53,046 bases of DNA from a bacterium (lineage in GTDB: Bacteria > Campylobacterota > Campylobacteria > Campylobacterales > Sulfurimonadaceae), in the NCBI GenBank assembly GCA_018825665.1, contig JAHJEG010000034.1, positions 1 through 53,046 of the forward strand, given 5' to 3'. A program made the position numbers and the translations under genes. Positions within the stretch are counted from its first letter, which is position 1. Each line of letters opens with the position of its first letter. Shown here piece by piece: positions 17,638 to 28,645 of this stretch. The notes beneath the pieces are model-generated. The model saw nothing but the letters and a program-made list of their open reading frames with translations. It made no database searches and was not told the origin of the DNA.

Positions 17638-18537
17638 TTATTCTTTGGGCAGTTTTTCTTTCATTAACTCAAGCAGGCCCTTATCCAAATCATCTACTTT
17701 TGGTAAAACGATATTTGCTTTTAAGTATAAATCACCGCGAACTTTGGTTTTTCTGTTCATCGCACCCATCTCTTTTACTCGGAATCTTTGTCCGTTTTTT
17801 GTATTTTGGGGAACTTTTAGTTTTATCTCTTTTTCCAAAGTATTTATAGAGATCTTATCCCCAAAAAGAGCGGCATAAAGCGGCACATCAAAACTCTTGA
17901 CCAGATCGTCCTCTTCTCTTTGGTATTCAGGGTTCGATGCAACGGTTATCTTTAAAAACAGATCACCTGCAACGCCTCCCTGTGCATGACCTTTGCCTTT
18001 GACACGCATCTTCTCTCCGCTTTTGACACCTGCGGGTATCTTGATGTCAAAGCGTTCGCCATTGACAGATACAGAGTGTGAGCCGCCCAAAATAGATACG
18101 ACAAAAGGGATTGTTACGCTTGTTTCTATATCAAGGTTCGGTCGCTGCTGTGTGTGTCCGCCGCCAAATCCCCCGAAGCCTCCTCCTCCGAAACCGCCGC
18201 TGCTTCCAAAGCCCGAGGCACCTCCAAATCCGCCGCCTGAGAACATGCTTCTTAAAATCTCATCCAGATCGGCACCGCCGCCGCTGTGTGAACGGGAAAA
18301 ATCATGGAAATTCTGCCCACCGAACATTCCGTCTCCTACCTGATCGTACTGCGCTTTTTTCTTTTTATCGCTTAAAATCTCATATGCGGCATTTATCTCT
18401 TTAAATTTTTCTTCCGCATTTGCATCTTTATTGACATCCGGATGGTACTGTCTTGCTAATTTTCTGTAAGCTTTTTTGATTTCTGCTTCACTTGCACTTT
18501 CACTGATTTCAAGTGTTTTATATAATGATTTACTCAT
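17638..18537 (-). CDS. cbpA: DnaJ-class co-chaperone, CbpA type
   Basis: 299 aa: J domain (1-65) with the DnaK-activating HPD (RQYHPDVNK), a Gly/Phe-rich stretch (about 70-130) and two C-terminal substrate-binding beta domains. The zinc-finger Cys repeats of DnaJ are absent, which places it with CbpA. It delivers substrates to DnaK. AGGAAT lies before the ATG. It is the first gene of the cbpA-hspR operon behind a near-consensus promoter overlaid by a HAIR-like operator. Confidence 0.94.
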   Translation of the reverse strand: MSKSLYKTLEISESASEAEIKKAYRKLARQYHPDVNKDANAEEKFKEINAAYEILSDKKKKAQYDQVGDGMFGGQNFHDFSRSHSGGGADLDEILRSMFSGGGFGGASGFGSSGGFGGGGFGGFGGGHTQQRPNLDIETSVTIPFVVSILGGSHSVSVNGERFDIKIPAGVKSGEKMRVKGKGHAQGGVAGDLFLKITVASNPEYQREEDDLVKSFDVPLYAALFGDKISINTLEKEIKLKVPQNTKNGQRFRVKEMGAMNRKTKVRGDLYLKANIVLPKVDDLDKGLLELMKEKLPKE

Positions 18538-18576
18538 ATGGATTCCTAAAATTGTATTAAAAAATATTTAAGCGGG

Positions 18577-18606
18577 ATTATATCATAAGGGTTGAGTGGA
18601 AGTCAA
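18577..18606 (-). promoter_or_regulatory. Sigma70-type promoter of cbpA-hspR
   Basis: On the minus strand TTGACT (18606-18601), an 18-base spacer and TATAAT (18582-18577). The leader to the cbpA ATG is about 35-40 bases. The HAIR-like operator covers the -35 and spacer. Confidence 0.75.
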
Positions 18607-18611
18607 TCAAG
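18591..18611 (-). promoter_or_regulatory. HAIR-like HspR operator at cbpA
   Basis: Plus-strand GTTGAGT-N7-AATCAAG against the HAIR consensus CTTGAGT-N7-ACTCAAG: 6 of 7 matches in each arm with the exact 7-base spacing. Overlap with the -35 and spacer predicts simple steric repression. Confidence 0.75.
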
Positions 18612-18623
18612 TTGTTGCAAATA

Positions 18624-18649
18624 TTTCCACATGCCCCGGCATGTGGAAA
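18624..18649. terminator. Head-to-head pair of uptake-like 11-mers forming a hairpin after purH
   Basis: Exact copies at 18625-18635 (plus) and 18638-18648 (minus) make a perfect 12-bp stem with a CC loop, 8 bases beyond the purH stop and just upstream of the cbpA operator. There is only a short A/T stretch rather than a strong T-tract after it, so it is a plausible but not textbook terminator. Confidence 0.7.
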
Positions 18650-18656
18650 CGCGATT

Positions 18657-20192
18657 TTAATGTAAGAAATGGCGAACTTCAGAGAAGTAAAGACTCATGC
18701 CGAATTCATTGGCAGCTTCTATAATCTCATCGTCTCTGATTGAACCGCCCGGCTCGATTACAGATTTTACACCTGCTTGGGCTGCCGCATCTATGGAATC
18801 ACGGAATGGGAAAAAAGCTTCTGAAGCAAGGGCTGCTCCGGTTACGTCAAGTCCCATATCCTTTGCTTTTTTAAGTGCGCATTGGGATGCATCCACACGA
18901 GAAGTCATACCCATGCCAACAGCAACCATTGCAGAGTTTTTCACGTACACGACACAGTTTGATTTTGTAAGAGATGCTACTTTGTACGCTATCTCCATAT
19001 CTTTCATCTCCTCTGGTGTAGCCTCGTTTTTGCTTACGAGTTTTGCATTTTTGACTTCATCATCATTTACTTTGTCGGCATCCTGATATACGAATCCGCC
19101 ATCAATATGTTTGAAATCTTTTGTGTCCTTTGCAAGCACCAATTTGTCCGCACCCATCTCAAAGAGTTTAATGCGCTTTTTAGAAGCAAAAACTTCCTGA
19201 GCTTCTGGGGTAATACGCCCTGCGATAACAACTTCTAAGAATATCTCATTCATTTTTAGCGCAAGCTCTTTATCCACAGTGCCATTGACAGCCACAACGC
19301 CGCCAAATGCAGAGACAGGATCACATTTTAAAGCTTCCACATATGCATCCAGGAGATTCTCTTTGATTGCAAATCCACATGGATTTCCATGTTTTGTAAT
19401 ACACACAGCATTTTCATCGCCAAAAGCAGATGCGATTTTCACGGCTCCGCTTAAGTCGTTTAGGTTATTGAAACTTGCCTCACCTTTGAGTGTCTTAAAG
19501 TTGTTTGAATAGTGTTTGTCAAACTCGTACAGGGCACCTTTTTGGTGAGGATTCTCACCGTAACGTGTAGCCATAACCTTGTTTCCTACGATAAACTGTT
19601 TCTCTCCGAAACCTTCGTTAAAACGGGAATTCATATAATTGGCAATCATACTGTCATACGCTGCGGTATGCTCATATGCTTTTATCATAAGTGAACGGCG
19701 AAATTCAACCGTATTCGTATCCTGCTCAATCGCATTGATCACCAAAGAGTAATCTGCTACGTCTGTGACGATCATTACACTGTCAAAATTTTTGGCAGCT
19801 GAGCGAACCATTGCCGGACCGCCGATATCTATGTTTTCGATAATATCATCAAAATCATCTGTTCTTTCAATCGTCTCTTTAAAAGGATAGAGGTTTACAC
19901 AAACCAAATCTATGGCTTCAACGCCTAATTCTTTTGCCTGATCCAAGTGCGATTGCTTGTCACGACGGTGAAGTATCCCGCCGTGAACGTATGGATTCAA
20001 AGTTTTAACACGCCCCTCAAAACACTCCGGGAACTTGGTAATCTCGTCTATCTCTATGGCAGCTACGCCATTTTCGACCAAGATTTTATAAGTTCCGCCG
20101 GTAGAGATAATCTCATACCCGTTGCTTACCAGTGATTTACAAAACTCAACCACATTACTCTTATCGCTCACACTTACTAATGCTCTTTTCAT
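18657..20192 (-). CDS. purH: Bifunctional AICAR transformylase/IMP cyclohydrolase
   Basis: The start at 20192 ([11 protein letters not shown]) is favoured by AAGGG upstream, giving 511 aa. The N-terminal third is the MGS-like IMP cyclohydrolase domain ([26 protein letters not shown]); the rest is the transformylase with KHGNPCG and EAFFPFRD. It carries out the last two steps of de novo purine synthesis. It lies 129 bases downstream of purL in the same direction, with a possible promoter and palindrome between them, so it may be both cotranscribed and separately regulated. Confidence 0.96.
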   Translation of the reverse strand: MKRALVSVSDKSNVVEFCKSLVSNGYEIISTGGTYKILVENGVAAIEIDEITKFPECFEGRVKTLNPYVHGGILHRRDKQSHLDQAKELGVEAIDLVCVNLYPFKETIERTDDFDDIIENIDIGGPAMVRSAAKNFDSVMIVTDVADYSLVINAIEQDTNTVEFRRSLMIKAYEHTAAYDSMIANYMNSRFNEGFGEKQFIVGNKVMATRYGENPHQKGALYEFDKHYSNNFKTLKGEASFNNLNDLSGAVKIASAFGDENAVCITKHGNPCGFAIKENLLDAYVEALKCDPVSAFGGVVAVNGTVDKELALKMNEIFLEVVIAGRITPEAQEVFASKKRIKLFEMGADKLVLAKDTKDFKHIDGGFVYQDADKVNDDEVKNAKLVSKNEATPEEMKDMEIAYKVASLTKSNCVVYVKNSAMVAVGMGMTSRVDASQCALKKAKDMGLDVTGAALASEAFFPFRDSIDAAAQAGVKSVIEPGGSIRDDEIIEAANEFGMSLYFSEVRHFLH

Positions 20193-20212
20193 TGTAGCCC
20201 TTGATATTAATA

Positions 20213-20224
20213 AATTGCGCAATT
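20213..20224. promoter_or_regulatory. Palindrome overlapping a possible purH -10 box
   Basis: AATTGCGCAATT, a perfect 12-bp palindrome, overlaps the end of TAGAAT (minus strand, 20227-20222) and is 21 bases from the purH ATG. A second small repeat TGAGT-N4-ACTCA lies at 20235-20248. They could form an operator; I know no regulator that fits. Confidence 0.3.
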
Positions 20225-20321
20225 CTATCTTATTTGAGTTTAGACTCAGGTAAACTTAAATGATAATTATAAAGAGGGACGGGGATATTTTACGGATGAA
20301 GAGAGAAGCATAGAAAAGAGA

Positions 20322-22538
20322 TTATAAATCTCTTTCTATGACTCTTTTAAATGTGTTGAAGTAATTGTCTTGGAGTTGTGTCATTTGCATGCTTATGTCG
20401 TTAACTCTGATGGCATCACCGCCAACCGTTCCGATTTTTTCACATGCCATGCTCTCTTCAAGCATCGCTTCAAAAGCTTCGCAGTTTTCAGGTTTTACTT
20501 CAATGATTGCACGACTCATACTCTCAGAAAAGATATCACGCTCATCAGAAACACTCATCTCAACGTCACAACCAAGACCTGATGTTGCAGACATTTTTGC
20601 AAGAGCGATAGCCACACCGCCGCTGCTTGCATCCTTTGCAGATTCCAAAAGATGTTTTTTATTTGCTTCGATTACAAGTTCCCAAAGTGCAAGCTCGTTT
20701 TTGTAGTTTATTTCAGGTAAAGTTCCCGCAACCGCTCCACAAATCTCTTTCATATATAAAGAACCGCCGAACTCTGATTTTGATTCACCCACAAGATAGA
20801 GTGCATTGCCTTCGTTTTGGAAGCTTGACATCAAAACATTGTTCTGATCATCATTTACACCGACTGTAGCGATTGAAGGTGTCGGGAAAACGGATATGCC
20901 GTTTGTTTCATTATAGAGAGAAACATTTCCTCCGATAACAGGCGTCGTAAGTTCGGCACATGCTTCTTTTATCCCTAAACAGCCCTCAGCAAACTGCCAC
21001 ATAACTTCCGGATTTTCAGGATTTCCGTAGTTAAGACAATCTGTAATTGCAAGAGGACGGGCACCGCTCATCGCGACATTTCTACCGCTCTCGATTACAG
21101 CCGCCGCTGCTCCCCCTTTTGGGTCTATGTAACAATAACGGACATTACAGTCAGCAGACATCGCAAGCGCTTTTTTGTTCTCTTTTACGCGTATGACAGA
21201 AGCATCCAGCATCCCGCCTTTTTTTATTGTGTTTGTCTGTACCATAGAGTCATACTGCGTATAAATCCATGATTTATCTACAACTTCCATAGATTTGGTC
21301 AGTTTTTCAAATGCGTCCTGATTGGATACTTTGTCAAAATCATTGATAGTTACATCAGCGATTGAATCCAAATACTTTGGACGGGATGTAGGACGGTTTA
21401 GAACCGGTGCCTCTTCACTTACAGGATCTACAGGGACCTCAGCACACTTTTCACCATGCCAGAATAATTCCATTTTTCCCGTATCGGTAACTTCACCCAC
21501 AACGGCAGCATCCAAATCCCATTTTTCAAAAATATCTATAATCGCCTGCTCGCTCCCTTTTTTGGCACAAAGAAGCATGCGCTCTTGGGACTCGCTCAGC
21601 ATAAAATCATAAGGGGTCATATTTTCTTCACGCGCAGGCACTTTGTCCAGGTGCATAATCATACCCGAGCCAGAACGCCCTGCCATCTCAAAAGAGCTTG
21701 ATGTAAGTCCGGCTGCACCCATATCCTGAATTCCTACAACATGGTCTGTTTTAAAAAGCTCCAAACAGGCCTCAAGAAGAAGTTTCTCGGTAAAAGGGTC
21801 CCCTACCTGGACAGTCGGACGAAGAGATTTTGATTCTTCCGTAAAACTGTCAGAGCTCATTACGGCTCCGCCAAGGCCGTCACGACCTGTTTTTGCACCC
21901 ACGTACATTACAGGGTTTCCGGTACCTTCGGCTTTACCGTAAAAGATCTCATCTGATTTTGCGATACCAAGAGTAAATGCGTTTACAAGGATATTTCCGT
22001 TGTAACACTCATCAAAACTCGTTTCTCCGCCGATTGTTGGAACACCCATACAGTTTCCGTAACCGCCGATTCCCTCTGTTACACCGCGGACGAGATAACG
22101 CTGATGGGAAGAGACCTTATCATCATTGAGGATATTACCAAATCTAAGAGCATTTAAGTTCGCAACAGGACGGGCACCCATTGTAAATACATCACGCATA
22201 ATCCCGCCTACACCCGTAGCAGCACCTTGGTAAGGTTCTATAAAACTTGGATGATTGTGTGATTCCATCTTAAAAACTGCAGCATACCCTTCACCGATAT
22301 CGATAACACCTGCATTCTCACCAGGACCCTGGATAACCCACGGAGCTTTTGTAGGAAAACCGCTTAAATGAATCTTTGAAGATTTATAAGAACAGTGTTC
22401 GCTCCACATAGCAGAAAAAATACCTAACTCTACGAGATTTGGCTCACGCTTTAAGATCTCTTTTATATGCGTGTAATCGTCTTGGGAAAGCTTATGATTA
22501 GCTAATTGTTTTTCAATGTCTGGTAATTGTTGGCTCAC
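20322..22538 (-). CDS. purL: Phosphoribosylformylglycinamidine synthase II
   Basis: 738 aa, the small-type PurL that works with separate PurS and PurQ. It amidates FGAR to FGAM with ATP in purine synthesis. Recognised segments are [18 protein letters not shown]-like at the N-terminus, [23 protein letters not shown] and the second-half [15 protein letters not shown]. The start is GTG, with AGGA 8 bases before it, and TATAAT lies about 40 bases upstream. purQ and purS are not in the window. Confidence 0.96.
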   Translation of the reverse strand: MSQQLPDIEKQLANHKLSQDDYTHIKEILKREPNLVELGIFSAMWSEHCSYKSSKIHLSGFPTKAPWVIQGPGENAGVIDIGEGYAAVFKMESHNHPSFIEPYQGAATGVGGIMRDVFTMGARPVANLNALRFGNILNDDKVSSHQRYLVRGVTEGIGGYGNCMGVPTIGGETSFDECYNGNILVNAFTLGIAKSDEIFYGKAEGTGNPVMYVGAKTGRDGLGGAVMSSDSFTEESKSLRPTVQVGDPFTEKLLLEACLELFKTDHVVGIQDMGAAGLTSSSFEMAGRSGSGMIMHLDKVPAREENMTPYDFMLSESQERMLLCAKKGSEQAIIDIFEKWDLDAAVVGEVTDTGKMELFWHGEKCAEVPVDPVSEEAPVLNRPTSRPKYLDSIADVTINDFDKVSNQDAFEKLTKSMEVVDKSWIYTQYDSMVQTNTIKKGGMLDASVIRVKENKKALAMSADCNVRYCYIDPKGGAAAAVIESGRNVAMSGARPLAITDCLNYGNPENPEVMWQFAEGCLGIKEACAELTTPVIGGNVSLYNETNGISVFPTPSIATVGVNDDQNNVLMSSFQNEGNALYLVGESKSEFGGSLYMKEICGAVAGTLPEINYKNELALWELVIEANKKHLLESAKDASSGGVAIALAKMSATSGLGCDVEMSVSDERDIFSESMSRAIIEVKPENCEAFEAMLEESMACEKIGTVGGDAIRVNDISMQMTQLQDNYFNTFKRVIERDL

Positions 22539-22608
22539 AATGGAATCCTAAAAATTTAATTTTTGGTTTTTAAAGGGGGATTATATCCAATAAGTGGTAA
22601 AAAATATT

Positions 22609-23121
22609 TTAATGGAAAGAAAAGTCTGCTTTTGTGCGAATATTTTTCTTTAATGAAAAAATATTTTTATACTCTATCTCGAGTATCTCATAATGCTTCT
22701 TGGCATGTGGAAGCTGTATTTTAAATTCGTCATCTACCTCTTTTCCAAGCATCGCCTTTGCCAATGGTGAATGGATGGAGATAAGTCCGTTCTCAGGTTC
22801 ACTCTCTAACACCCCGCATAAGGTGTAAACTTCCTCTTCATCCGTATCTATGTTCACAATCTTTACGGTACTTCCAAAACTGACTCTGGCATGTGGAAAT
22901 TCACAAGGGTCTATAATCAGTGACTTTTGCATCATGGAATTGAGATAAAAAAGCCTTTTATCTATAAAACGAAGCTTCTCTTTTGCAGCATGGTAATCTG
23001 CATTTTCGCTTCTGTCACCCTGAGCGGCTGCTATCAGTTTTTCTGATGCAACCTTGGGTTTTTCAACCTCCAGTAAGAATTTGAACTCTTCTACTAAAAG
23101 GTCATACCCTTCAATACTCAT
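22609..23121 (-). CDS. GreA/GreB-family transcript cleavage factor
   Basis: 170 aa. An N-terminal coiled coil carries GDRSENADYHAAKEKLRFIDKRL, the basic/acidic tip motif (Asp-Glu) inserted into the RNA polymerase secondary channel, and a C-terminal FKBP-like domain follows (VSFGSTVKIV, SIHSPLAKAMLGKEVDDEF). The spelling GDRSENADY is nearer GreB than GreA. About 15 residues beyond the usual end (KKNIRTKADFSFH) are extra. It rescues backtracked polymerase. Two exact copies of the uptake-like motif fall within it and encode Pro-His-Ala. Confidence 0.9.
   Translation of the reverse strand: MSIEGYDLLVEEFKFLLEVEKPKVASEKLIAAAQGDRSENADYHAAKEKLRFIDKRLFYLNSMMQKSLIIDPCEFPHARVSFGSTVKIVNIDTDEEEVYTLCGVLESEPENGLISIHSPLAKAMLGKEVDDEFKIQLPHAKKHYEILEIEYKNIFSLKKNIRTKADFSFH
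22702..22712 (-). repeat. Uptake-sequence-like 11-mer TTCCACATGCC
   Basis: Exact copy within the Gre-factor gene, coding the Leu-Pro-His-Ala-Lys stretch. Confidence 0.75.
22888..22898 (-). repeat. Uptake-sequence-like 11-mer TTCCACATGCC
   Basis: Second exact copy within the Gre-factor gene, coding Phe-Pro-His-Ala-Arg, 186 bases from the first. Confidence 0.75.
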
Positions 23122-23131
23122 AGGTTCTTTA

Positions 23132-23458
23132 TTAATGGTGGAACCCTATAATGTAATATGTGTCTTTATTCTCTAGTTTGTTGATAGTCACTTTAAACTT
23201 CTCACTGAAGTGTTTTATCTTCTCATGAGCGTCTTGCATAATTTCCGGGCTTAATTCCCCTACTTTTATTTTAAAATAATCATTTGAGTTTGACATTGCG
23301 ACAAAAGAACCGTCTACTTTTAAAGCATCATGCAAATCCATAATATGCTTTCGAATTTTTTCATATCCAATCGTATTTTTTTCAATTTTTTCAAGCTGGT
23401 TTAACAAGGCATCATTTGGCTTGTAACCAAGTTGTGTCAACATCGCATCTCTTTGCAT
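23132..23458 (-). CDS. Unknown 108-aa protein
   Basis: The start at 23458 (MQRDAMLTQLGYKPNDALLNQL) is chosen because AAAAGGA precedes it; a longer reading would begin in an A/T-rich leader. The protein is small and soluble, with a helical N-terminus and an alpha/beta C-terminus (NSNDYFKIKVGELSPEIMQDA, YIIGFHH). I do not recognise the family. It lies 10 bases ahead of the Gre-factor gene, so they probably share a transcript, and it is divergent from the HDOD gene. Confidence 0.75.
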   Translation of the reverse strand: MQRDAMLTQLGYKPNDALLNQLEKIEKNTIGYEKIRKHIMDLHDALKVDGSFVAMSNSNDYFKIKVGELSPEIMQDAHEKIKHFSEKFKVTINKLENKDTYYIIGFHH

Positions 23459-23580
23459 TATTTTTCCTTTTTTAATTTCTAGAAAAATAATAACAGTATT
23501 TTGTAAATATTCAGAATTATTTTTATATCCCTTCACTATAATAATAAAAATCTACACAAATATAAACATGAGAGAGTAAT

Positions 23581-24381
23581 ATGAATGATGCAATGCTGAA
23601 AAAAATAAAACAACTCCCCCCTTTGCCAGAATCCGCGATGAGGATTGAGGCTGTGTATCAAGACCCTGACAGCACCTTTAATGATATGGTTAAGATTTTG
23701 GAAAAAGATCCTCTTTTGACAGCCGATATCTTAAAAGCGGCCAATTCGCCGCTTTACGGATTCTCCCGCGAGATAAACGCGATAAGCCAGGCGGTAGGCT
23801 TGTTTGGAATGGGAACGGTCAGAGGTTTTGCACTTGCGAGTATCGTCAAAAAAAGTTTCTCCCTTGATTTGTCTCCTTATGGCATCAGCACCGAGATGTT
23901 TTCAAATCTTTCCAAAATGCAGCACGGGCTTATGGTCTCATGGTGTATAAGAAAAGAAAACAAACTTCTTGGAGTGTTGTCTCCTGCGGCATTTTTGGTT
24001 GAGATAGGGAAAGTTTTAATCGCTCAGCAGATTATGGCGGATGCAAAGCAAGAAGAGTTTCGTGATGCATTGCAGAGACTTCAGGACGTTGAAGCTGCCG
24101 AGAGAGAAGTGGTAGGTGTTGATACGCAGGAAGTGAGTGCAAGTATTTTTGAGCACTGGAGATTTGAAGAAAGTCTTGTAGATGTGATTCGAAACTGCCA
24201 AACTCCCGAAAAAGCAATACAGGAGTATCAAAGAGCGGCAAAAATACTTCACGTTGTTCGTGTTGCTGTTCCAATCAACGGAGTTATGACAGAAGCAAGT
24301 ATTGCAGAAGCAAAAAAACTTATTACCGAGTATGAACTTGATATGCCAAGCTTTGATCATGCTCTAGAAAATATACAATAG
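23581..24381 (+). CDS. HDOD-domain signalling protein
   Basis: 266 aa. The opening LKKIKQLPPLPESAMRIEAVYQDPDSTFNDMVKILEKDPLLTADILKAANSPLYG is the classic HDOD start, and a second helical half follows (VEIGKVLIAQQIM, SIFEHWRFEESLVDVI). HDOD proteins resemble HD phosphohydrolases without a full metal site and act in signalling, often linked with c-di-GMP or motility. Its TAG stop is 7 bases before the RNase R start. GAGAGAG precedes the ATG, and a TATAAT lies at 23537-23542. Confidence 0.9.
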   Translation: MNDAMLKKIKQLPPLPESAMRIEAVYQDPDSTFNDMVKILEKDPLLTADILKAANSPLYGFSREINAISQAVGLFGMGTVRGFALASIVKKSFSLDLSPYGISTEMFSNLSKMQHGLMVSWCIRKENKLLGVLSPAAFLVEIGKVLIAQQIMADAKQEEFRDALQRLQDVEAAEREVVGVDTQEVSASIFEHWRFEESLVDVIRNCQTPEKAIQEYQRAAKILHVVRVAVPINGVMTEASIAEAKKLITEYELDMPSFDHALENIQ

Positions 24382-24388
24382 AACGCTT

Positions 24389-26329
24389 TTGAAATCATTA
24401 CTCATACACCTCACGGTCGGCCTGAGTGAACAGGATGTAGATGCCCAGCAGAGAGTCTATATAGATGCATGGCTGGCGAAAAAGTACATCACAAAAAAAG
24501 AGGGGATCTATAAGTTCAACTCAAAATACCGCGCAGGAACTTTAGGTCTGGTGCAAAACGGCACCGCCTACCTCAATGTTATAGGCGAGTTGACAAGAGA
24601 TCTTTTTATAGGTGAAGGTGATATTGGTACGGCCAAAGAGGGTGACCTTATCATCGCCCAAAGGCTGCTTGGACAAAGAGGAGCGCCAAGTGCCAAGATT
24701 GTCGAAATTGTAGGGCGGGCTGTCAGCTACAGCGTGGCTTACATCATTCAAAAAGAGAATCATAAATCTCTTGTGGACCTAAAAACCCAATATCCTGCCG
24801 GAGTTGAACTTAGCATAGAAGCGCTTGAAAAATATAATGAGGGCGATGTATTTAAAATAAATAATCAAGACGGCACGATAATGGAGATGCTTGGCAATAT
24901 AAACGACCCTCTCGTAGATGAGAAGATTGTTCTTGCACAATTTAACAAGCATGATGAGTTTAGCGAAGAGGTTTTAGAGATTGCGACTTCTTTTAAACCC
25001 GTGGATGCTTCCAAATATCCTTCAAGAGCCGATCTACGGGCTTTGCCTTTTTGTACCATCGATCCCGTTACGGCAAAAGACTATGACGATGCCATCTACT
25101 GGGATGACAAAAACACCACTCTGTATGTAGCTATTGCGGATGTAAGCGAATACGTAAAACCTTTTGGCGCCATAGACAATGAGGCGATTTACAGAAGCTT
25201 TTCCATTTATCTCCCACATAGATCCATACCGATGCTTCCCCGTCAGCTCAGCGAAACACTCTGCTCCCTTCAGCCCCATGTGGACAGGCTTGCCTATGTA
25301 TTTGAGATGAAACTCGATATGGAGACTTTGGAAGTGAGCGGCTCAAAGGTCTATGAAGCGATTATCCATTCTCAAAGAAGATTCAACTACGAAGAGATAG
25401 ACCAATTTTTCGAAGGCAAGCTCCAAGCCAAGAGCAGCGAAGAAGAGACGATATTCAAATACATAAAAAAACTTAGAAATGTAACGGATGCACTCAAGGC
25501 CAAAAGACTCAAAGTAGGATACAATTTCCGCTCAAGCGAATTGGAGATGTCCATTGATGAAAACTCCAACCTCACACATACGGAGTATGCAGAGGAAACA
25601 CCCTCACATGCACTAATAGAAGACTGTATGCTTCTAGCAAACAAAGAAGCAGCCGCCCAGTTTGAGAGAGGAATATTCAGAATACATGAGCCTCCAAGCC
25701 AGGCAAAACTTCAGCTTTTGTATCAGGAACTAGCAGGTATCGGTATGTATATCGATATAAAACACTCTCTCAAAGAGACCATCACGGATATACAGCGACA
25801 AGCCACAGACATGGGCCTGGAGTCCGAAGTGGATACCCTCATTATCCGCTCACAGATGCAGGCGAGATACGCGCCTTTGAATTCGGGACACTTTGGTCTC
25901 GGCTTTAAGGCATATACCCACTTCACCTCACCTATTCGCAGATACTCAGATCTTATAGTCCACCGTTTGTTAAAAGCGATTGCCAACAATGACACGGTGG
26001 AGGGTTCTTATGTTTTAAGAAACATAGAGGCACTCGCTATGACTATCAGCGAAAAAGAAAGGGAAGCGAGCACCATAGAGATTGAGTTTATGGCGAGAAA
26101 ATTTGCCAGATGGGCAAATGGGCATATCGGCGAAGAGTTCAAGGCGCGCATCAACGCTACCGAGCCGGAGGTAAAAGCTGAGCTTCATGATGAGATTATG
26201 GGTGCCAAACTCAATGTGATATCTGGTGATAACGTAGTGCTCTTTGAAGATGTGCTTGCCAGGATTGAAAAAGTGGATATTGCAAAAGCAAAAATCTATG
26301 TCAGTGTTGTAAAAAACGGTGAAGACTAA
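24389..26329 (+). CDS. rnr: RNase R/RNase II-family exoribonuclease
   Basis: 646 aa with a TTG start and only a weak ribosome site, so it may depend on translation of the HDOD gene 7 bases upstream. The RNB core has TAKDYDDAIYW with the metal-binding Asp cluster, LPHRSIPMLPRQLSETLCSL, and HFTSPIRRYSDLIVHR. The C-terminal S1-like part is short and poorly conserved. It degrades structured RNA 3' to 5'. Campylobacterota usually have one such enzyme of about 640 aa, shorter than E. coli RNase R. holA starts at the base after its stop. Confidence 0.92.
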   Translation: MKSLLIHLTVGLSEQDVDAQQRVYIDAWLAKKYITKKEGIYKFNSKYRAGTLGLVQNGTAYLNVIGELTRDLFIGEGDIGTAKEGDLIIAQRLLGQRGAPSAKIVEIVGRAVSYSVAYIIQKENHKSLVDLKTQYPAGVELSIEALEKYNEGDVFKINNQDGTIMEMLGNINDPLVDEKIVLAQFNKHDEFSEEVLEIATSFKPVDASKYPSRADLRALPFCTIDPVTAKDYDDAIYWDDKNTTLYVAIADVSEYVKPFGAIDNEAIYRSFSIYLPHRSIPMLPRQLSETLCSLQPHVDRLAYVFEMKLDMETLEVSGSKVYEAIIHSQRRFNYEEIDQFFEGKLQAKSSEEETIFKYIKKLRNVTDALKAKRLKVGYNFRSSELEMSIDENSNLTHTEYAEETPSHALIEDCMLLANKEAAAQFERGIFRIHEPPSQAKLQLLYQELAGIGMYIDIKHSLKETITDIQRQATDMGLESEVDTLIIRSQMQARYAPLNSGHFGLGFKAYTHFTSPIRRYSDLIVHRLLKAIANNDTVEGSYVLRNIEALAMTISEKEREASTIEIEFMARKFARWANGHIGEEFKARINATEPEVKAELHDEIMGAKLNVISGDNVVLFEDVLARIEKVDIAKAKIYVSVVKNGED

Positions 26330-27292
26330 GTGTACAAGAGCGAATTAGATAAACATATCCAAAACAACTCCCTCTCAAACAGTTTCGTACTCTTTGGGGA
26401 GAGCAGTTTTTTGATAGATACCTATGCGAAAAAACTGACAGATATTGAGGATGCTTCGGTTCTTTCTTTTTACCATGATGAATATAATTTCAATTCGGCC
26501 AAGGCACATTTGTCGCAGGGCTCACTCTTTGGAGACAGAAGTGTTCTAATCATCAAAACTGAAAAAAAAGTAAATAAAACTGAGCTCGATACCCTTATAG
26601 ATTTTTGTGAAAAAAATCCTGATAATATCTTTGTATATGCGTATTATGGAAGCGATTATAAAACATATGGCAAGGCTTTTGCCAAAAAAAACACAATGAG
26701 CGTAAGATTTTTCAGCCCGAATCATCACGAAGCACTCAGTATAATCTCAGATATTGCCAAACAAAAGAACGTGAATATAGACAACTATTCTATAACGCAT
26801 CTTTTGAACATACATAACGGAAATGTCGCACTTTCTTGCAATGAGATAGAAAAGTTTATGGTTTATGACAAGGCAATCTCCACAAAGGATATAGACAACC
26901 TCGTATTTGGACTGGCAGAGATAAACATAGATGACTTTATAAAAAAGATCCTTCTTAAAAAAGATTTCAAAGCAGATTTACAAAATATTCTCGAACACGG
27001 AGAAGATGAGATACGAGTAGTGACTGCCCTCACCTCTTATTTGACGCAGCTTTATATGTTCAATATCTATATCAGGGTCAACGGTGCGCCTAATGCTCTT
27101 GAAATACTTGGCTATCCCGCTCCGAAATTCATCGTAGATGAAAAAGCAGCCCTTGCAATCAAGTTTAAACCAAGCACATATTCCAAGCTTCATGAACTTC
27201 TGCTCAGCAGTGAACTGGAGATGAAATCTTCGGGAATAGATAAAACAGCAATTTTACTCTCCACCCTTTTAAGGGTTCAGCAGCTGCTCTAA
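26330..27292 (+). CDS. holA: DNA polymerase III delta subunit
   Basis: 320 aa with a GTG start immediately after the RNase R TAA, so it is translationally coupled. The protein has the HolA layout: an N-terminal part resembling AAA+ without Walker A (SFVLFGESSFLIDTYAKKL, QGSLFGDRSVLIIKTEK) and helical C-terminal collar (MKSSGIDKTAILLSTLLRVQQLL). Delta opens the sliding clamp in the clamp loader. Sequence identity within HolA is low in Campylobacterota, but size and pattern fit. Confidence 0.85.
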   Translation: MYKSELDKHIQNNSLSNSFVLFGESSFLIDTYAKKLTDIEDASVLSFYHDEYNFNSAKAHLSQGSLFGDRSVLIIKTEKKVNKTELDTLIDFCEKNPDNIFVYAYYGSDYKTYGKAFAKKNTMSVRFFSPNHHEALSIISDIAKQKNVNIDNYSITHLLNIHNGNVALSCNEIEKFMVYDKAISTKDIDNLVFGLAEINIDDFIKKILLKKDFKADLQNILEHGEDEIRVVTALTSYLTQLYMFNIYIRVNGAPNALEILGYPAPKFIVDEKAALAIKFKPSTYSKLHELLLSSELEMKSSGIDKTAILLSTLLRVQQLL

Positions 27293-27323
27293 AGTATGCC
27301 CCACGTTCAATTTAAAAAAAACC

Positions 27324-27334
27324 GGCATGTGGAA
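27324..27334 (-). repeat. Uptake-sequence-like 11-mer TTCCACATGCC
   Basis: Exact copy in the 171-base gap between the convergent holA and ilvC genes. Confidence 0.75.
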
Positions 27335-27407
27335 AGTATGAATACTGCAAGAATCATCTAATTGCAAGTGGTCTGATAAGACGGATGAAAAGTATTTTAC
27401 TGAGGTA

Positions 27408-27449
27408 GAGCCAAAGAAAGTGAAGAGATTCACTTTCTTTTTAAGGCTC
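27408..27449. terminator. Bidirectional terminator between holA and ilvC
   Basis: A 12-bp perfect stem (AAAGAAAGTGAA 27413-27424, TTCACTTTCTTT 27429-27440) with a GAGA loop and T-run on the plus strand. Outer arms GAGCC and GGCTC extend it across a TTAA bulge. It serves two convergent genes. Confidence 0.85.
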
Positions 27450-27463
27450 CGCTTGTCGTTATT

Positions 27464-28510
<1,047 letters not shown>

Positions 28511-28533
28511 TCATTGGCTTAAAATTTTGTGGC

Positions 28534-28539
28534 ATTATA
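28534..28539 (-). promoter_or_regulatory. -10 box of ilvC
   Basis: TATAAT on the minus strand about 50 bases before the ilvC ATG, in the divergent gap; the -35 is not clear. Confidence 0.5.
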
Positions 28540-28645
28540 CTCAAATAAACTATAAACTTTTATTAGACCAAGCTTATACTTTTTTAAAATATTTCTCACT
28601 TAATATCATACTATGTATAATAACAAAAATATTAGAGGAGTGTGT

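Noticed and set aside
20235-20248. TGAGT-N4-ACTCA near purH as an HspR HAIR site
   Set aside because: The arms are short and the spacer is 4 bases, not 7; purine genes are not a known HspR target.
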